64,000 bases of DNA from Bacillota bacterium. Its GTDB lineage: Bacteria > Bacillota > Clostridia > Christensenellales > UBA1242. The position numbers and the translations under genes were made by a program. The stretch lies in the NCBI GenBank assembly GCA_009780065.1, contig WRAS01000001.1, positions 295,750-359,749 on the forward strand, given 5' to 3'. Shown here one piece after another: positions 43,030-52,108 of this stretch; the stretch's first letter is position 1, and each line of letters begins with the position of its first letter. The notes under the pieces were generated by a model, which saw nothing but the letters and a program-made list of their open reading frames with translations, did not search any database and was not told where the DNA came from.

Positions 43030-43818
43030 ATGGCAAAGGCGAAAAAGATTGGTTTGGTATTGGGCTCGGGTGGGGCACGCGGCTTTTGTCACATAGGTAT
43101 TATCGAGGTTCTCCAAGAAAACAACATACCAATCGACATTGTCACCGGCTGTTCTATGGGTGCCATGGTGGCGGGTGGGCTTGCCGCGGGTGTAACCACA
43201 GAAAAAATGCGCGAGGTCGCAAGCAAGGTCACGAACTTTACGGTCTTTGATATTGATATCCGAAATATCCGAAAGATGGGTGGATTTGCAAAGGGCAATC
43301 GCTCGATGAAACTTTATAAGCAGTACGTAGGTGAATCTTTGATCGAAGAATGCGAGATAAAACTTGCTATTATTGCAACCGACCTTAAAAATAATGAATT
43401 ATATGTATTCAAAGATGGGCCAATATGGCGGGCTGTGCGTGCCAGTATGTCCATCCCCGGCCTGTTCCATCCGATATGCGAGGACGACAAAGTATTGGTT
43501 GACGGGGGTTTGTTGAAACGCATGCCAATTGCCGAGGCTCGTGAACTGGGCGCGGACGTCATAATTGCTGTGGATGCAACTGGTCCGCCGTCTTGTGATT
43601 TTAACTGCCACTCGACCCTAAAGGTCTTTGAACAGGCATATAAAATCATCGACTGGAAAACCGCCCAGTACGAGGGCAAAGATGCGGATATTCTAATTGT
43701 ACCAAAAGTAACACGTTCCGCATTAAGATTCAAAAATAATGAAGAGGTAATCCAGGCTGGTCGTGACGCAGCAACCGAGGCACTACCTCAAATTTTAAAA
43801 CTTGTTAAAAATAAATAA
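43030..43818 (+). CDS. Patatin-like phospholipase (RssA/YlbK type)
   Basis: 262 aa from the ATG at 43030; aaaggt precedes it. Oxyanion loop GSGGARG, nucleophile elbow GCSMG, catalytic Asp in VDGGLLKRMP, and WRAVRASMSIPGLFHP are all typical of bacterial single-domain patatins. Acts as an acyl hydrolase on lipids; substrate not predictable. It lies 2 nt after rnhA's stop codon region and ends just before lon. Confidence 0.93.
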   Translation: MAKAKKIGLVLGSGGARGFCHIGIIEVLQENNIPIDIVTGCSMGAMVAGGLAAGVTTEKMREVASKVTNFTVFDIDIRNIRKMGGFAKGNRSMKLYKQYVGESLIEECEIKLAIIATDLKNNELYVFKDGPIWRAVRASMSIPGLFHPICEDDKVLVDGGLLKRMPIAEARELGADVIIAVDATGPPSCDFNCHSTLKVFEQAYKIIDWKTAQYEGKDADILIVPKVTRSALRFKNNEEVIQAGRDAATEALPQILKLVKNK

Positions 43819-43829
43819 TATGGTAAACT
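43802..43829 (+). promoter_or_regulatory. Near-leaderless promoter of lon
   Basis: TTGTTA, 16-bp spacer, TAAACT, 8 nt, ATG; no SD. It overlaps the end of the patatin gene. Confidence 0.5.
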
Positions 43830-43837
43830 ATTCATTA

Positions 43838-46165
43838 ATGAAAACAAAACATATAACACTTGTGGGTAATCTTGTTTTTATGCCGCACGGCATGTATTCT
43901 ATCTCTCTGAAAACTGATCCACAAATCAATACCGTAGCCAAAGCAATTAACGATGGCATGGATATCCTTGTGGTGACAAATCTGGACGAAGGTGAAGGCA
44001 CAACCACAATCACCAACCTTGCAAAAATTGGAACATTGTGCAACATCAAGAGTTTTATTAACAACGGCAAAGACCTTGCTCATGTCGAATTGCTGGCATT
44101 GGAACGCTATGAAATTAAAAGTTACGAAGTCGTGGATGAAATCTTGTTTGCCCAAACCATACCCTTTGTAATCAAAGAATTAGATGAACGTGAAAAAGAT
44201 TTACAAGTTAAACTGATAAATACGATAAAGAAAAAACTAAAAGAGATTGCAAAGTATGATTTGCGACTGGCTACGGTTATCAATGTAACGGTTAGAAATG
44301 TGTCGATGGACGCGGAAAAGTTTTTTTATACACTGGCAGATCAATTCTTGTTAAAAACAACAGAACGTCTTTTTGTCTTGGAACAACCATGTATTATTAA
44401 ACGGCTAAAGTTTATTCATGATGCAATAGACAATCATATTGAACACGTTAAAATTGCTCACGATATCAGCAACCAAACAAAAAAGACAATCGACAAAACC
44501 CAAAAGGATTATTATCTGCGTGAACAGATAAAAGTAATAAACAAAGAACTAGGTGATGATGACGAGACCGAAGCCCGTGAGATGCTGGAACGTCTTGAAT
44601 CTTGCGGCGCACCAGGCGAGGTCATCGAAAAACTGAAAAAAGAATTGAAACGTTTGGAACGCTCTCACCCAATGTCACCAGAAACCGGGATGCTGCGCAA
44701 TTATATTGAAACTGTGCTGGAACTACCATGGAAAGACGAATCCGCGGATGAAATTAACCTGGACAAGGCACGAAAAGTTCTGGATGCCGAACATTACAAC
44801 ATGGAAGACGTCAAAGACAGAATCATCGAGCACATGGCAGTAATGCAACTGAACAAAAATTTACCGGGCCAAATACTTTGTTTTGTGGGTCCGCCAGGGG
44901 TGGGTAAAACCAGTATCGTGGAAAGTGTGGCACGTGCGTTGGGGAGAAACTTTGTACGTATCAGTCTAGGCGGCGTACGTGACGAAGCCGAAATACGGGG
45001 GCACCGCAGAACGTATGTGGGGGCAATGCCTGGTAAAATTATCAACGGCATGAAAAAAGCCAAAACTATAAACCCCGTGTTTCTTATCGACGAAATAGAC
45101 AAAATGGCACATGACACGCATCGAGGCGATCCCGCCAGTGCAATGCTAGAGGTTCTGGATCCCGTGCAAAACAATGCCTTTACCGACCATTACTTGGATG
45201 TGCCATATGACCTCAGTCATGTTCTGTTTATATGTACCGCCAATGACGAAGATCTTATACCATACGCATTGCAAGACAGAATGGAAATCATCCGATTATC
45301 CAGTTATACATTACTGGAAAAAATTAAAATCGCGCGTCGGTTCCTTATCCCAAAAATTGCAAAAGAACACGGCATAACAAAAACCAAGATCGAGGTCGAT
45401 GACGAAACACTTTCGTTCATAATCGAATCATACACGCGCGAGGCTGGTGTTCGTGACCTGACCCGTGTTATTGGCGGGATATTCAGAAAATTGGCGATAC
45501 AAATAATTAATGGCTCATCCAAGGGCGAGGCCACTTTTAAACTTACAACCGCAAAGGTTTCCAAAATGCTGGGACGCGAAAAGTTCTCAAAAGACGATTT
45601 ATCCAAAGAGAATAGGGTAGGTGTGGTCAACGGTCTCAGTTATACGTCAACAGGTGGTGATATTATTAAATTAGAGGCGGTACTAACCCCTGGTAAAGGC
45701 GAACTGAAACTTACAGGCCGCCTGGGCGAAGTCATGAAGGAATCCGCGCAAATCGCACTGAGTGTCACCAAGAGCCTTGCACGCGACTATCAAATCGACC
45801 CTGATTTATTTGAAAAGCGCGATATTCATATTCACTTCCCATCCGGCGCGGTACCAAAAGAAGGTCCCAGTGCAGGTGTCGCAATCGTATGCGCAATGGT
45901 ATCCGTGTTCAGTGGAATTTCCGTAAATGGTAACTACGCCCTAACGGGCGAGGTTACACTCAGCGGCCGCGTGTTAGAGGTCGGCGGTATCCGCGAAAAG
46001 GTTTTGTCCGCATATCGTTATGGAATTAAAAATGTAATTCTACCATCTACCAATAAAAAATCACTGGAAAAATTACCAACCGAAGCCACCAAAAATATGA
46101 ACTTTGAATTTTATAATAATGTTACCGATATACTTAAATCTGTTTTAGTTACAAAAGAAAAGTGA
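43838..46165 (+). CDS. lon: ATP-dependent protease Lon
   Basis: 775 aa from the ATG at 43838. N-terminal substrate-binding domain, coiled coil, AAA+ module (Walker A GPPGVGKTS, Walker B VFLIDEIDK, sensor FICTAND) and C-terminal Ser-Lys protease with the nucleophile in PKEGPSAGVA and the Lys in REKVLSAYRYG. Degrades damaged and regulatory proteins. The lon-engB order is the same as lonA-ysxC in Bacillus. Confidence 0.96.
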   Translation: MKTKHITLVGNLVFMPHGMYSISLKTDPQINTVAKAINDGMDILVVTNLDEGEGTTTITNLAKIGTLCNIKSFINNGKDLAHVELLALERYEIKSYEVVDEILFAQTIPFVIKELDEREKDLQVKLINTIKKKLKEIAKYDLRLATVINVTVRNVSMDAEKFFYTLADQFLLKTTERLFVLEQPCIIKRLKFIHDAIDNHIEHVKIAHDISNQTKKTIDKTQKDYYLREQIKVINKELGDDDETEAREMLERLESCGAPGEVIEKLKKELKRLERSHPMSPETGMLRNYIETVLELPWKDESADEINLDKARKVLDAEHYNMEDVKDRIIEHMAVMQLNKNLPGQILCFVGPPGVGKTSIVESVARALGRNFVRISLGGVRDEAEIRGHRRTYVGAMPGKIINGMKKAKTINPVFLIDEIDKMAHDTHRGDPASAMLEVLDPVQNNAFTDHYLDVPYDLSHVLFICTANDEDLIPYALQDRMEIIRLSSYTLLEKIKIARRFLIPKIAKEHGITKTKIEVDDETLSFIIESYTREAGVRDLTRVIGGIFRKLAIQIINGSSKGEATFKLTTAKVSKMLGREKFSKDDLSKENRVGVVNGLSYTSTGGDIIKLEAVLTPGKGELKLTGRLGEVMKESAQIALSVTKSLARDYQIDPDLFEKRDIHIHFPSGAVPKEGPSAGVAIVCAMVSVFSGISVNGNYALTGEVTLSGRVLEVGGIREKVLSAYRYGIKNVILPSTNKKSLEKLPTEATKNMNFEFYNNVTDILKSVLVTKEK

Positions 46166-46171
46166 TAGAAT
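46143..46171 (+). promoter_or_regulatory. Possible leaderless promoter of engB inside the end of lon
   Basis: TTTTAG, 17-bp spacer, TAGAAT, 5 nt, ATG; no SD. Confidence 0.4.
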
Positions 46172-46176
46172 TGAGT

Positions 46177-46767
46177 ATGTTAAAATCCGCAAAATTTATT
46201 TCCAGTCACTCTGACATTTCACAAACAAAGAACCTACCACCATATTCGCAGGTCGCATTCGTGGGGCGTTCCAATGTGGGGAAATCCTCGCTTATTAACA
46301 TGCTTACCAATCAAAAAAATCTTGCCGTCACATCCAAGACACCAGGGCGCACACGCCTTATTAATTTCTTTGAATGTCGCATAGACGCCGATAAAAATTT
46401 TTACCTTGTAGATTTGCCGGGCTATGGGTTTGCAATGGCATCAAAGTCTACACAATACGGTTGGGGCACAAATATTACACAATATTTGACACAAAGCAAA
46501 CATCTTAACCTTGTATTTGTGTTGCTGGACGTTCGACACACTCCGACAAAACTTGACATGGCGATGATTCACTTTTTGCAATCAAATAATATTCCATTTT
46601 CAATCATTGCAACCAAATGCGACAAACTATCACGCGCGCAACAGGGCAAGGCAATCATTGATCTCGCAAATGCACTTGCTGTGGGTCGTGACAATATTAT
46701 CCCAACATCATCCAAAGATAAAAATGGCAGAGATGAAATCCTTGCGAAAATAACAACAAGAGTTTAA
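46177..46767 (+). CDS. engB: Ribosome biogenesis GTPase EngB (YsxC/YihA)
   Basis: 196 aa from the ATG at 46177, five nucleotides beyond a TAGAAT. GTPase motifs: G1 GRSNVGKSS, G2 TSKTPGRT, G3 DLPGYG, G4 TKCD and G5 TSS. Helps assemble the 50S subunit. The track start at 46162 would be an upstream GTG with no SD. Convergent with the acetyltransferase gene, overlapping by 4 bp. Confidence 0.95.
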   Translation: MLKSAKFISSHSDISQTKNLPPYSQVAFVGRSNVGKSSLINMLTNQKNLAVTSKTPGRTRLINFFECRIDADKNFYLVDLPGYGFAMASKSTQYGWGTNITQYLTQSKHLNLVFVLLDVRHTPTKLDMAMIHFLQSNNIPFSIIATKCDKLSRAQQGKAIIDLANALAVGRDNIIPTSSKDKNGRDEILAKITTRV

Positions 46768-47183
46768 TCATTTTTCAAGTACACATCCCACGTTTTTAAT
46801 GGATGCGATTTTTTAAATCCATACTTTTCGAACAATGCAATGGAAGCAATGTTATTTGGGTTAATGCAAACACTCTTTATCATTCCCAATGAATACTTTA
46901 ATCCAATTTCCATCAACTGATTACTGTATCCTTGTCCTTGGAATTCGGGGCGCACAAAAACTTGTAAAAAATGAATTCCGTTTGGATTAATGTCATGTTT
47001 CCTATAATCTAAAAATATAACACCAATCCACTCATCACTTTCAGTTAGCAGGACATACGCGTCTAACAAATCCCAATTCTCCAGAACTTTTTCTGCGTGA
47101 TAGAAATCTTCTGGCAAAAAATGTGGACGCGCCAATTCATCCCATAATGTGGTATCATCTTTTGTTAATTTTCGGTATTTCAT
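46764..47183 (-). CDS. GNAT-family N-acetyltransferase
   Basis: 139 aa. The acetyl-CoA binding pattern is visible (VFVRPEFQGQGYSNQLMEIG), followed by CINPNNIASIALFEKYGF, the conserved asparagine/aromatic end of the fold. Substrate unknown. The minus strand has TATACT eight nucleotides before the ATG and no SD, another leaderless-type start. Confidence 0.88.
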   Translation of the reverse strand: MKYRKLTKDDTTLWDELARPHFLPEDFYHAEKVLENWDLLDAYVLLTESDEWIGVIFLDYRKHDINPNGIHFLQVFVRPEFQGQGYSNQLMEIGLKYSLGMIKSVCINPNNIASIALFEKYGFKKSHPLKTWDVYLKND

Positions 47184-47224
47184 TGAATGTCAGTATAGCA
47201 TCCGCAATAAAATTGCAAAACAAA

Positions 47225-47242
47225 AAAAGGCTTTCGCCTTTT
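47225..47242 (-). terminator. Terminator of tRNA-His
   Basis: Minus strand AAAAGGC, GAAA, GCCTTTT followed by further T residues. Confidence 0.8.
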
Positions 47243-47248
47243 ATTTTG

Positions 47249-47326
47249 TGGGGTGGATAATGGGAATCGAACCCACGACCTTCGGAACCACAACCCGACG
47301 CTCTAACCAACTGAGCTATATCCACC
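47249..47326 (-). tRNA. tRNA-His (GTG)
   Basis: Anticodon loop TTGTGGT, CCA encoded. The extra 5' G (position -1) pairs with C73 as tRNA-His requires. T-arm GTGGGTTCGATTCCCAT. Confidence 0.94.
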
Positions 47327-47465
47327 AAAACACATTATTATATGAAATTTTCCAGTTTTTGTCAAGCGGTTTAGCCCCAGCCAGCAGCACATGCAAGTAA
47401 TAATCTTTAAATTACTGAAAAAAATGGTTTGGTGCTTTGAATTATTCGTGGTACCATTTCATTTA

Positions 47466-48272
47466 ATGAACTCTACAGAAGAATTTTTAAATTTTGCAAA
47501 AGACGTTGCATTGGAAAGCGGTAAAATAATGATGCAATATTTTGGTAAAGATGGTATCAGCGATTATAAATCTGACGATTCGATAGTGACAATAGCAGAT
47601 AAAGAGGTCAACAGCCACGTTATCAAACGTGTTCGTGATGCATACCCAACCCATGCAGTAGAAGGCGAGGAAGAGTCATATGTCAAAGCGGGCGCAACGC
47701 ATATATGGGTGTGTGACCCAATTGATGGAACCATACCATTTTCCACGCGTATACCGGTTGCGATGTTTTCTTTGGCACTTGTGATTAATGGGGAACTCGA
47801 GATCGCGGTCACATACGACCCATTCTTTGGTGATTTGTATCACGCAACAAAGGGTGGCGGTGCATATCGAAACGACAAGCGCATTACTGTTAACAATATA
47901 AAATTGGATGATATATCATGTATCGGCAGCCAATCTTCACGCCCAGCATCATTGTCACTTCTTTCCAATATTTATGAAAAACTCCCCGTAAAGAACTACA
48001 CAGGTCTTGGTAGTGTAGTCCGTGCCTCAATGGCGATCGCAGATGGATTATATACCTTTTATATCAGTTACACCAAGCCATCCACCGTCTGCTTTATTGA
48101 CATGGCTGCATTAATACTTATTGTCGAGGAGTCCGGGGGCAAAGTAACAGACATGCATGGTAACAGAATTATACACGGGAAAGAATTCGAGGGAAAAATC
48201 ATCAGCAATGGCATCGCGCACGACGAACTGCAAAGGGCAATTTCAGAAAATTGTTTGAAATCAGTTGACTAG
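47466..48272 (+). CDS. Inositol monophosphatase family protein
   Basis: 268 aa Mg-dependent phosphatase. Metal-site motifs: EGEEE, WVCDPIDGTIPF (the DPIDGT signature) and CFIDMAALILIVEESGG. The ATG at 47466 fits the family's N-terminus; the 25 extra residues of the ORF-track start do not. No SD; a weak TTGGTG-17-TACCAT lies upstream. Substrate could be inositol phosphate, histidinol phosphate or PAP. Confidence 0.88.
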   Translation: MNSTEEFLNFAKDVALESGKIMMQYFGKDGISDYKSDDSIVTIADKEVNSHVIKRVRDAYPTHAVEGEEESYVKAGATHIWVCDPIDGTIPFSTRIPVAMFSLALVINGELEIAVTYDPFFGDLYHATKGGGAYRNDKRITVNNIKLDDISCIGSQSSRPASLSLLSNIYEKLPVKNYTGLGSVVRASMAIADGLYTFYISYTKPSTVCFIDMAALILIVEESGGKVTDMHGNRIIHGKEFEGKIISNGIAHDELQRAISENCLKSVD

Positions 48273-48289
48273 TTTTTAAAAATAGGGTA

Positions 48290-48319
48290 TTGACATATAA
48301 GACGAAATCATGTTAATAT
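48290..48319 (+). promoter_or_regulatory. Promoter of the infC operon
   Basis: TTGACA, 18-bp spacer, TAATAT. Confidence 0.7.
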
Positions 48320-48325
48320 GGTTTT

Positions 48326-48473
48326 GAAAAAAAGAAGAAGTTCCTTTCTCACCCTAGCTATTAGGCAAAGGGTTATACAAAAAATATTCCCCCAAGTATT
48401 TTTTGCGAATGAGGAAGTGGCAACACTTCTTTTTTCATAAAAAATTCGTCTCTTTATAAAAACTTGGAGGTTT
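48326..48473 (+). promoter_or_regulatory. infC-rpmI-rplT leader with terminator (L20-leader-like)
   Basis: A 148-nt untranslated leader. It contains gaagaagttcc near the 5' end, an AAAAATA/TATTTTT hairpin in the middle and a terminator hairpin GAAGTG, GCAA, CACTTC plus T6 (48414-48435). The early gaagaagt stretch could pair with the terminator's cacttctt arm and act as antiterminator. Firmicutes use such leaders for L20-mediated repression; the specific L20 site was not verified. Confidence 0.65.
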
Positions 48474-49013
48474 ATGGCAACATTTAAAGAGTTACAGATA
48501 AATAATGAAATTCGCGCGACAGAACTTCGTGTAATTGGTGCAGAAGGCGAGCAGTTGGGAATTATGGGATTTTCCCAGGCAATGCGTTTGTCGGATGAAT
48601 TGGGATTGGACTTGGTTCTTATCAGCCCAAAAGCCACACCACCCGTTGCCCGAATCATCGACTACGGCAAGTTCAAATTCGAATCCATCCGAAAGGAAAA
48701 AGAACAACGTAAATCCAGCAAGCAAGCAAAGATAAAGGAAATACAACTGAGTTTGAATATCCAAGAAAACGAGATTGCGTTCAAAATGAAATCTGCGCGT
48801 GGATTTATCGAGGATGGGAACAAGGTCAAGGTCGCAATCAACAGAATCCGTGGACGTGCAACCATGAATGCGGACAAAGGGGTTGCGTTACTGGTGAAAT
48901 TTGCCGAAGATATGGGTGACATCGCAGAAATAGACCAGGCACCAACCAAAGGGGGAACACCAGGCAGAAACGTTAGCATTACCATGGTGCTGGCACCAAA
49001 AAAGAAAAAGTAG
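48474..49013 (+). CDS. infC: Translation initiation factor IF-3
   Basis: 179 aa, SD ggaggt. Both domains are present: N-terminal (INNEIRATELRVIGAEGEQLGIM), the linker KFKFESIRKEKEQRK and the C-terminal domain (EIQLSLNIQENEIAFKMKSARGF, RGRATMNADKG). Starts with ATG rather than the rarer AUU used in enterobacteria. First gene of the conserved infC-rpmI-rplT operon. Confidence 0.97.
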   Translation: MATFKELQINNEIRATELRVIGAEGEQLGIMGFSQAMRLSDELGLDLVLISPKATPPVARIIDYGKFKFESIRKEKEQRKSSKQAKIKEIQLSLNIQENEIAFKMKSARGFIEDGNKVKVAINRIRGRATMNADKGVALLVKFAEDMGDIAEIDQAPTKGGTPGRNVSITMVLAPKKKK

Positions 49014-49038
49014 TCAAAAATAACAGGAGGAATACATC

Positions 49039-49248
49039 ATGCCAAAACAAAAAACACACAGTGGTGCAAAAAAAAGATTCAAAGCCACAAAGAGCGGCAC
49101 AAAGATCAAGCGTGCATGCCAAAACAAGAACCACATCTTGAACAAAAAGACACGTGAGCGCAAGCGTAAACTTCGCCAAGGTGACTATGTTCACAGTGGT
49201 CAGGAAAAGACAATCAGAACATTAATAGGCGCAGGCAGTGCCGAGTAA
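49039..49248 (+). CDS. rpmI: 50S ribosomal protein L35
   Basis: 69 aa, SD aggagg. Typical [21 protein letters not shown]-terminus and basic C-terminus. Follows infC. Confidence 0.97.
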   Translation: MPKQKTHSGAKKRFKATKSGTKIKRACQNKNHILNKKTRERKRKLRQGDYVHSGQEKTIRTLIGAGSAE

Positions 49249-49281
49249 TCCGAACGGGGATAATATAAGGAGGAAACTAAC

Positions 49282-49638
49282 ATGAGAGTTAAAGGTGCAG
49301 TTAATAAAATGAAAAAACGCCGCAAGGTATTAAAACTTGCGAAAGGATATCGTGGTTCAAAGAGTATTCTTTTCAGGGTTGCAAGGGAACAGGTAATGAA
49401 AAGCGGTCAATACGCATACATCGGTCGTCGTTTAAAAAAACGTGACTTTCGTCGTCTTTGGATTGCGCGTATTAATGCGGCAGCCCGTGCAAACGGTCTT
49501 TCATACAGCCGTATGATGGACGGTCTTAAAAAGGCAGATATCGATATCAACAGAAAAATGCTATCAGACATTGCAATCGTTGACCCAGCAGGGTTTAGCG
49601 ACCTTGCATCAAAAGCAAAAGCAGCGTTGAAGGTTTAA
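49282..49638 (+). CDS. rplT: 50S ribosomal protein L20
   Basis: 118 aa, SD aaggagga. Contains [22 protein letters not shown] and the [13 protein letters not shown] block. Binds 23S rRNA early in assembly and usually represses its own operon through the leader. Confidence 0.97.
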   Translation: MRVKGAVNKMKKRRKVLKLAKGYRGSKSILFRVAREQVMKSGQYAYIGRRLKKRDFRRLWIARINAAARANGLSYSRMMDGLKKADIDINRKMLSDIAIVDPAGFSDLASKAKAALKV

Positions 49639-49666
49639 TAATCTGAACTTCAAAGAACTTTGAAAT

Positions 49667-49688
49667 GGCGGGATTCCCGCCGTTTTTT
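49667..49688 (+). terminator. Terminator of the infC operon
   Basis: GGCGGG, ATT, CCCGCC then G and T6. Confidence 0.9.
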
Positions 49689-49735
49689 GTTGCTTTAAAC
49701 ACATCGTTGTATACGTCATTGCAGAATAGTTTTTG

Positions 49736-49764
49736 TTGCGTTGGACATCAATATGAAATATAAT
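49736..49764 (+). promoter_or_regulatory. Leaderless promoter of the RNA methyltransferase
   Basis: TTGCGT, 17-bp spacer, TATAAT, 6 nt, ATG; no SD. Confidence 0.65.
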
Positions 49765-49770
49765 TGGTAA

Positions 49771-50523
49771 ATGGAAAAATTCATCACGTCAACCGACAAT
49801 CCAATATTCAAGAGTCTTAAAAAAATAACCACCACAAAAGGTCGCCATGAAAGTGGCCTATGCATTATTGAGGGCGAGAAAATAATATTCGAAAATCTTG
49901 ATCACGTTGAGCAGATTTTTATTATTGAGGGTAAAGAAATAACGCCTAACCTACGCGATATGGAACCAATTGTGTTGTCAAAGAAATTGTTTAAAGAAAT
50001 CTCTGATTTGGATACTCCATGTGGTATTTTTGCAACGGCAACAATCCCACAAAATGGCGAGGTAACATATCCGTTGTTGATACTTGACCAAATTCAAGAT
50101 CCGGGCAATATGGGGACACTGGTGCGCACTGCGGTTGCATTTGGTTTTAAAAGCATCGTTGCAATTTTTTGTCCAGGTGTTTTTTCGCAAAAGGTTATCC
50201 GTGCAGCGATGGGTCAGCAATTTAAACTGGATCACATATCATGCATATCTGTTCCGTTTTTTGCTGAGAATTACAAACAATATGTATCACCCGATGATGT
50301 GACAATGATTTTGGCGGATTTGAACGGCGAAAGTATAGAAAACTTTTCAACGGACTTTGAACAAAAATTCGCCCTTGTCCTTGGTAACGAAGGTCAAGGC
50401 ATTGGCGAACACATCAAAAAAATCCCTCATACAGTAATCACCATTCCAATGTCGAACAATGTCGAAAGCCTAAACGTCGCGGTTGCGGGTGGGATTTTGA
50501 TGCATGAACTAAGGAAGGTATGA
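49771..50523 (+). CDS. TrmH/SpoU family RNA 2'-O-methyltransferase
   Basis: 250 aa SPOUT enzyme. The three SpoU motifs are visible: QDPGNMGTLVRTA, LVLGNEGQGI and IPMSNNVESLNVAVAGGI. An N-terminal substrate-binding domain (residues 1-95) includes the GRHESGLCIIEGEK segment. Acts on rRNA or tRNA; resembles YsgA/RlmB-type proteins, usually found near rplT as here. Starts a run of three closely spaced genes with yebC. Confidence 0.92.
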   Translation: MEKFITSTDNPIFKSLKKITTTKGRHESGLCIIEGEKIIFENLDHVEQIFIIEGKEITPNLRDMEPIVLSKKLFKEISDLDTPCGIFATATIPQNGEVTYPLLILDQIQDPGNMGTLVRTAVAFGFKSIVAIFCPGVFSQKVIRAAMGQQFKLDHISCISVPFFAENYKQYVSPDDVTMILADLNGESIENFSTDFEQKFALVLGNEGQGIGEHIKKIPHTVITIPMSNNVESLNVAVAGGILMHELRKV

Positions 50524-50526
50524 TAT

Positions 50527-51537
50527 ATGGAATCTTTAAAAGATGAACTTGGTAAATTACCTAAAAACAAAGAAGGGTTTATCGAGACTAGCACACTAAG
50601 ATCTAATAAAAAGTTATATGCTCATGTAAAGTATTCTGCACGCAAAAATGGTACAACTGTCAAAAAATTTATAGAATCCCTTGGTTTTAAATATGATGGT
50701 GTCACACAGTTAACGGAAGATGAATTGGTGATTGAGCTTTCCAAGGAATTTGACAAGAATATTCCAATTCGAACCAATGATTTTCGTAATTCAGAGCTAT
50801 TTGATATTGTTAAAAACAGGGCACACAGAAGGGGTTTGGGTATTAAGAAAATGCTTGAATCGTACGGATTTGAATATGATGGAAACGATGAACCTGTTCG
50901 AAAAAAAGATTTAATTAGTTTGATTTCCCAATATGCTGACAAAGACAATGTATTGCGTAATTTGCCAGATAGTGTATTGGACAAACTGAAAAATGCCGCG
51001 AACACAGCCTTTACCGGCACCGTACAGAATTTTCTTTTGCAAAATACTGAATACGTACTGGAAGGTGAGCAGCGTGAATTGGGGGACTATATATCAGAAA
51101 CCCAGCGAATGTTGGATGCTGAATTCAGGCCTAACGGGGAAGAGGGAATAATTGATATATCAGGGCTTCCCTCAAAGAATCCACGACTGTATCAAAGAAT
51201 TATTCACATAAGGGATCAACTTTTTGGTGATTCAATTGAAACTGTTGAGGATACGATCATAAATCATTTCCTAAATTACAGCTATTCAGGAAAATCCAAA
51301 GAAAGGTCTATGATGCCAAAAAATGAGCTTATAGTGAATTTGACCGCACATCATAATAAAGAAAGAATGTTTACAAGATCTGAGTTAAACCAGTTGCACT
51401 TTTATGCAGGGTTGTATGCCAGAAAAAAACAAATCACAACCAGAGAGTTGTATGAAAGTTATGGACTTTTTGGTAAACATTCACATACTTATTTCCATGG
51501 TTTAACAAGAGAAAAAAAAGATAGGAGTAACGATTAA
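50527..51537 (+). CDS. Unknown protein with four or so repeats of a roughly 65-residue helical unit
   Basis: 336 aa, starting 3 nt after the methyltransferase stop and ending directly before the yebC-like ATG. I recognise no family. At least three segments share a pattern: LYAHVKYSARKNGTTVKKFIE, then LFDIVKNRAHRRGLGIKKML and LHFYAGLYARKKQITTRELY, each followed by ESxGF or ESYG and each preceded by an acidic helix (EDELVIELSKEFD, KKDLISLIS, KNELIVNL). The basic helices with conserved G-x-x-x-K suggest a repeated nucleic-acid-binding module. Its position between an RNA methyltransferase and YebC fits a role with RNA or DNA, but that is inference. Confidence 0.65.
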   Translation: MESLKDELGKLPKNKEGFIETSTLRSNKKLYAHVKYSARKNGTTVKKFIESLGFKYDGVTQLTEDELVIELSKEFDKNIPIRTNDFRNSELFDIVKNRAHRRGLGIKKMLESYGFEYDGNDEPVRKKDLISLISQYADKDNVLRNLPDSVLDKLKNAANTAFTGTVQNFLLQNTEYVLEGEQRELGDYISETQRMLDAEFRPNGEEGIIDISGLPSKNPRLYQRIIHIRDQLFGDSIETVEDTIINHFLNYSYSGKSKERSMMPKNELIVNLTAHHNKERMFTRSELNQLHFYAGLYARKKQITTRELYESYGLFGKHSHTYFHGLTREKKDRSND

Positions 51538-52071
51538 ATGGCGGGTCACAGTAAATGGTCACAAATTAAACGTGCAAAGGGTGCAACCGATGTTGCGCGT
51601 GGTAAATTGTTCACCAAGATTGGGCGTGAAATTACGGTTGCGGTGAAATTGGGTGGTGCGGATCCTGTGGGGAATTCGCGACTTGCGTTGGCGATTAAAA
51701 AAGCCAAAGAAGCAAACATGCCGAACGATAATATTGCGCGCAGTATTAAAAACGCGAGCGGTGTGGACAAAAATAACTACGAGGTAATCTTTTACGAGGG
51801 CTACGGGGTAGGCGGCGTCGCGGTTATGGTAAAATGCCTTACCGACAACAAAAACCGCACGGCGGGCGATGTGCGTCATGCATTTGAAAAGTATGGCGGG
51901 AATTTGGGTGTGTCTGGTGCGGTGGGCTTTGTGTTCGAGGAAATCGATTACGAGTTTTTGCCAACATATACAACACCTCTTGACCCCGATAAGGAAAAAA
52001 TATTTGAAAAATTTTTGGATATGTTGGATAACAATGATGATGTGCAGGATGTGTGGCATAATGCGGAGTGA
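51538..52071 (+). CDS. YebC/PmpR family protein lacking a central domain
   Basis: 177 aa, about 65-70 shorter than usual. The N-terminal part is a normal YebC (MAGHSKWSQIKRAK, NMPNDNIARSIK, YEGYGVGGVAVMV, DNKNRTAGDVRHAFEKYGGNLG). After GFVFEE the sequence jumps to EFLPTYTTPLDPDKEKIFEK, which corresponds to the family's IP-x-x-x-x-x-LD segment, and ends normally with DNNDDVQDVWHN. The segment normally lying between, most of one of the two C-terminal domains, is absent without any frameshift. SD aggag. YebC proteins assist translation at polyproline stretches or act as regulators. Confidence 0.9.
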   Translation: MAGHSKWSQIKRAKGATDVARGKLFTKIGREITVAVKLGGADPVGNSRLALAIKKAKEANMPNDNIARSIKNASGVDKNNYEVIFYEGYGVGGVAVMVKCLTDNKNRTAGDVRHAFEKYGGNLGVSGAVGFVFEEIDYEFLPTYTTPLDPDKEKIFEKFLDMLDNNDDVQDVWHNAE

Positions 52072-52108
52072 AAAAACTTTTTCTTTTTTGTGTGGTAAAA
52101 ATTTATCT

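Noticed and set aside
47149-47400. Plus-strand ORF of 83 aa with GIEPTTFGTTTRRSNQLSYIH
   Set aside because: It is the complement of tRNA-His read as protein, a well-known false ORF.
48308-48658. Minus-strand ORF of 116 aa across the infC leader
   Set aside because: It covers the leader terminator and the start of infC on the other strand; no start signals.
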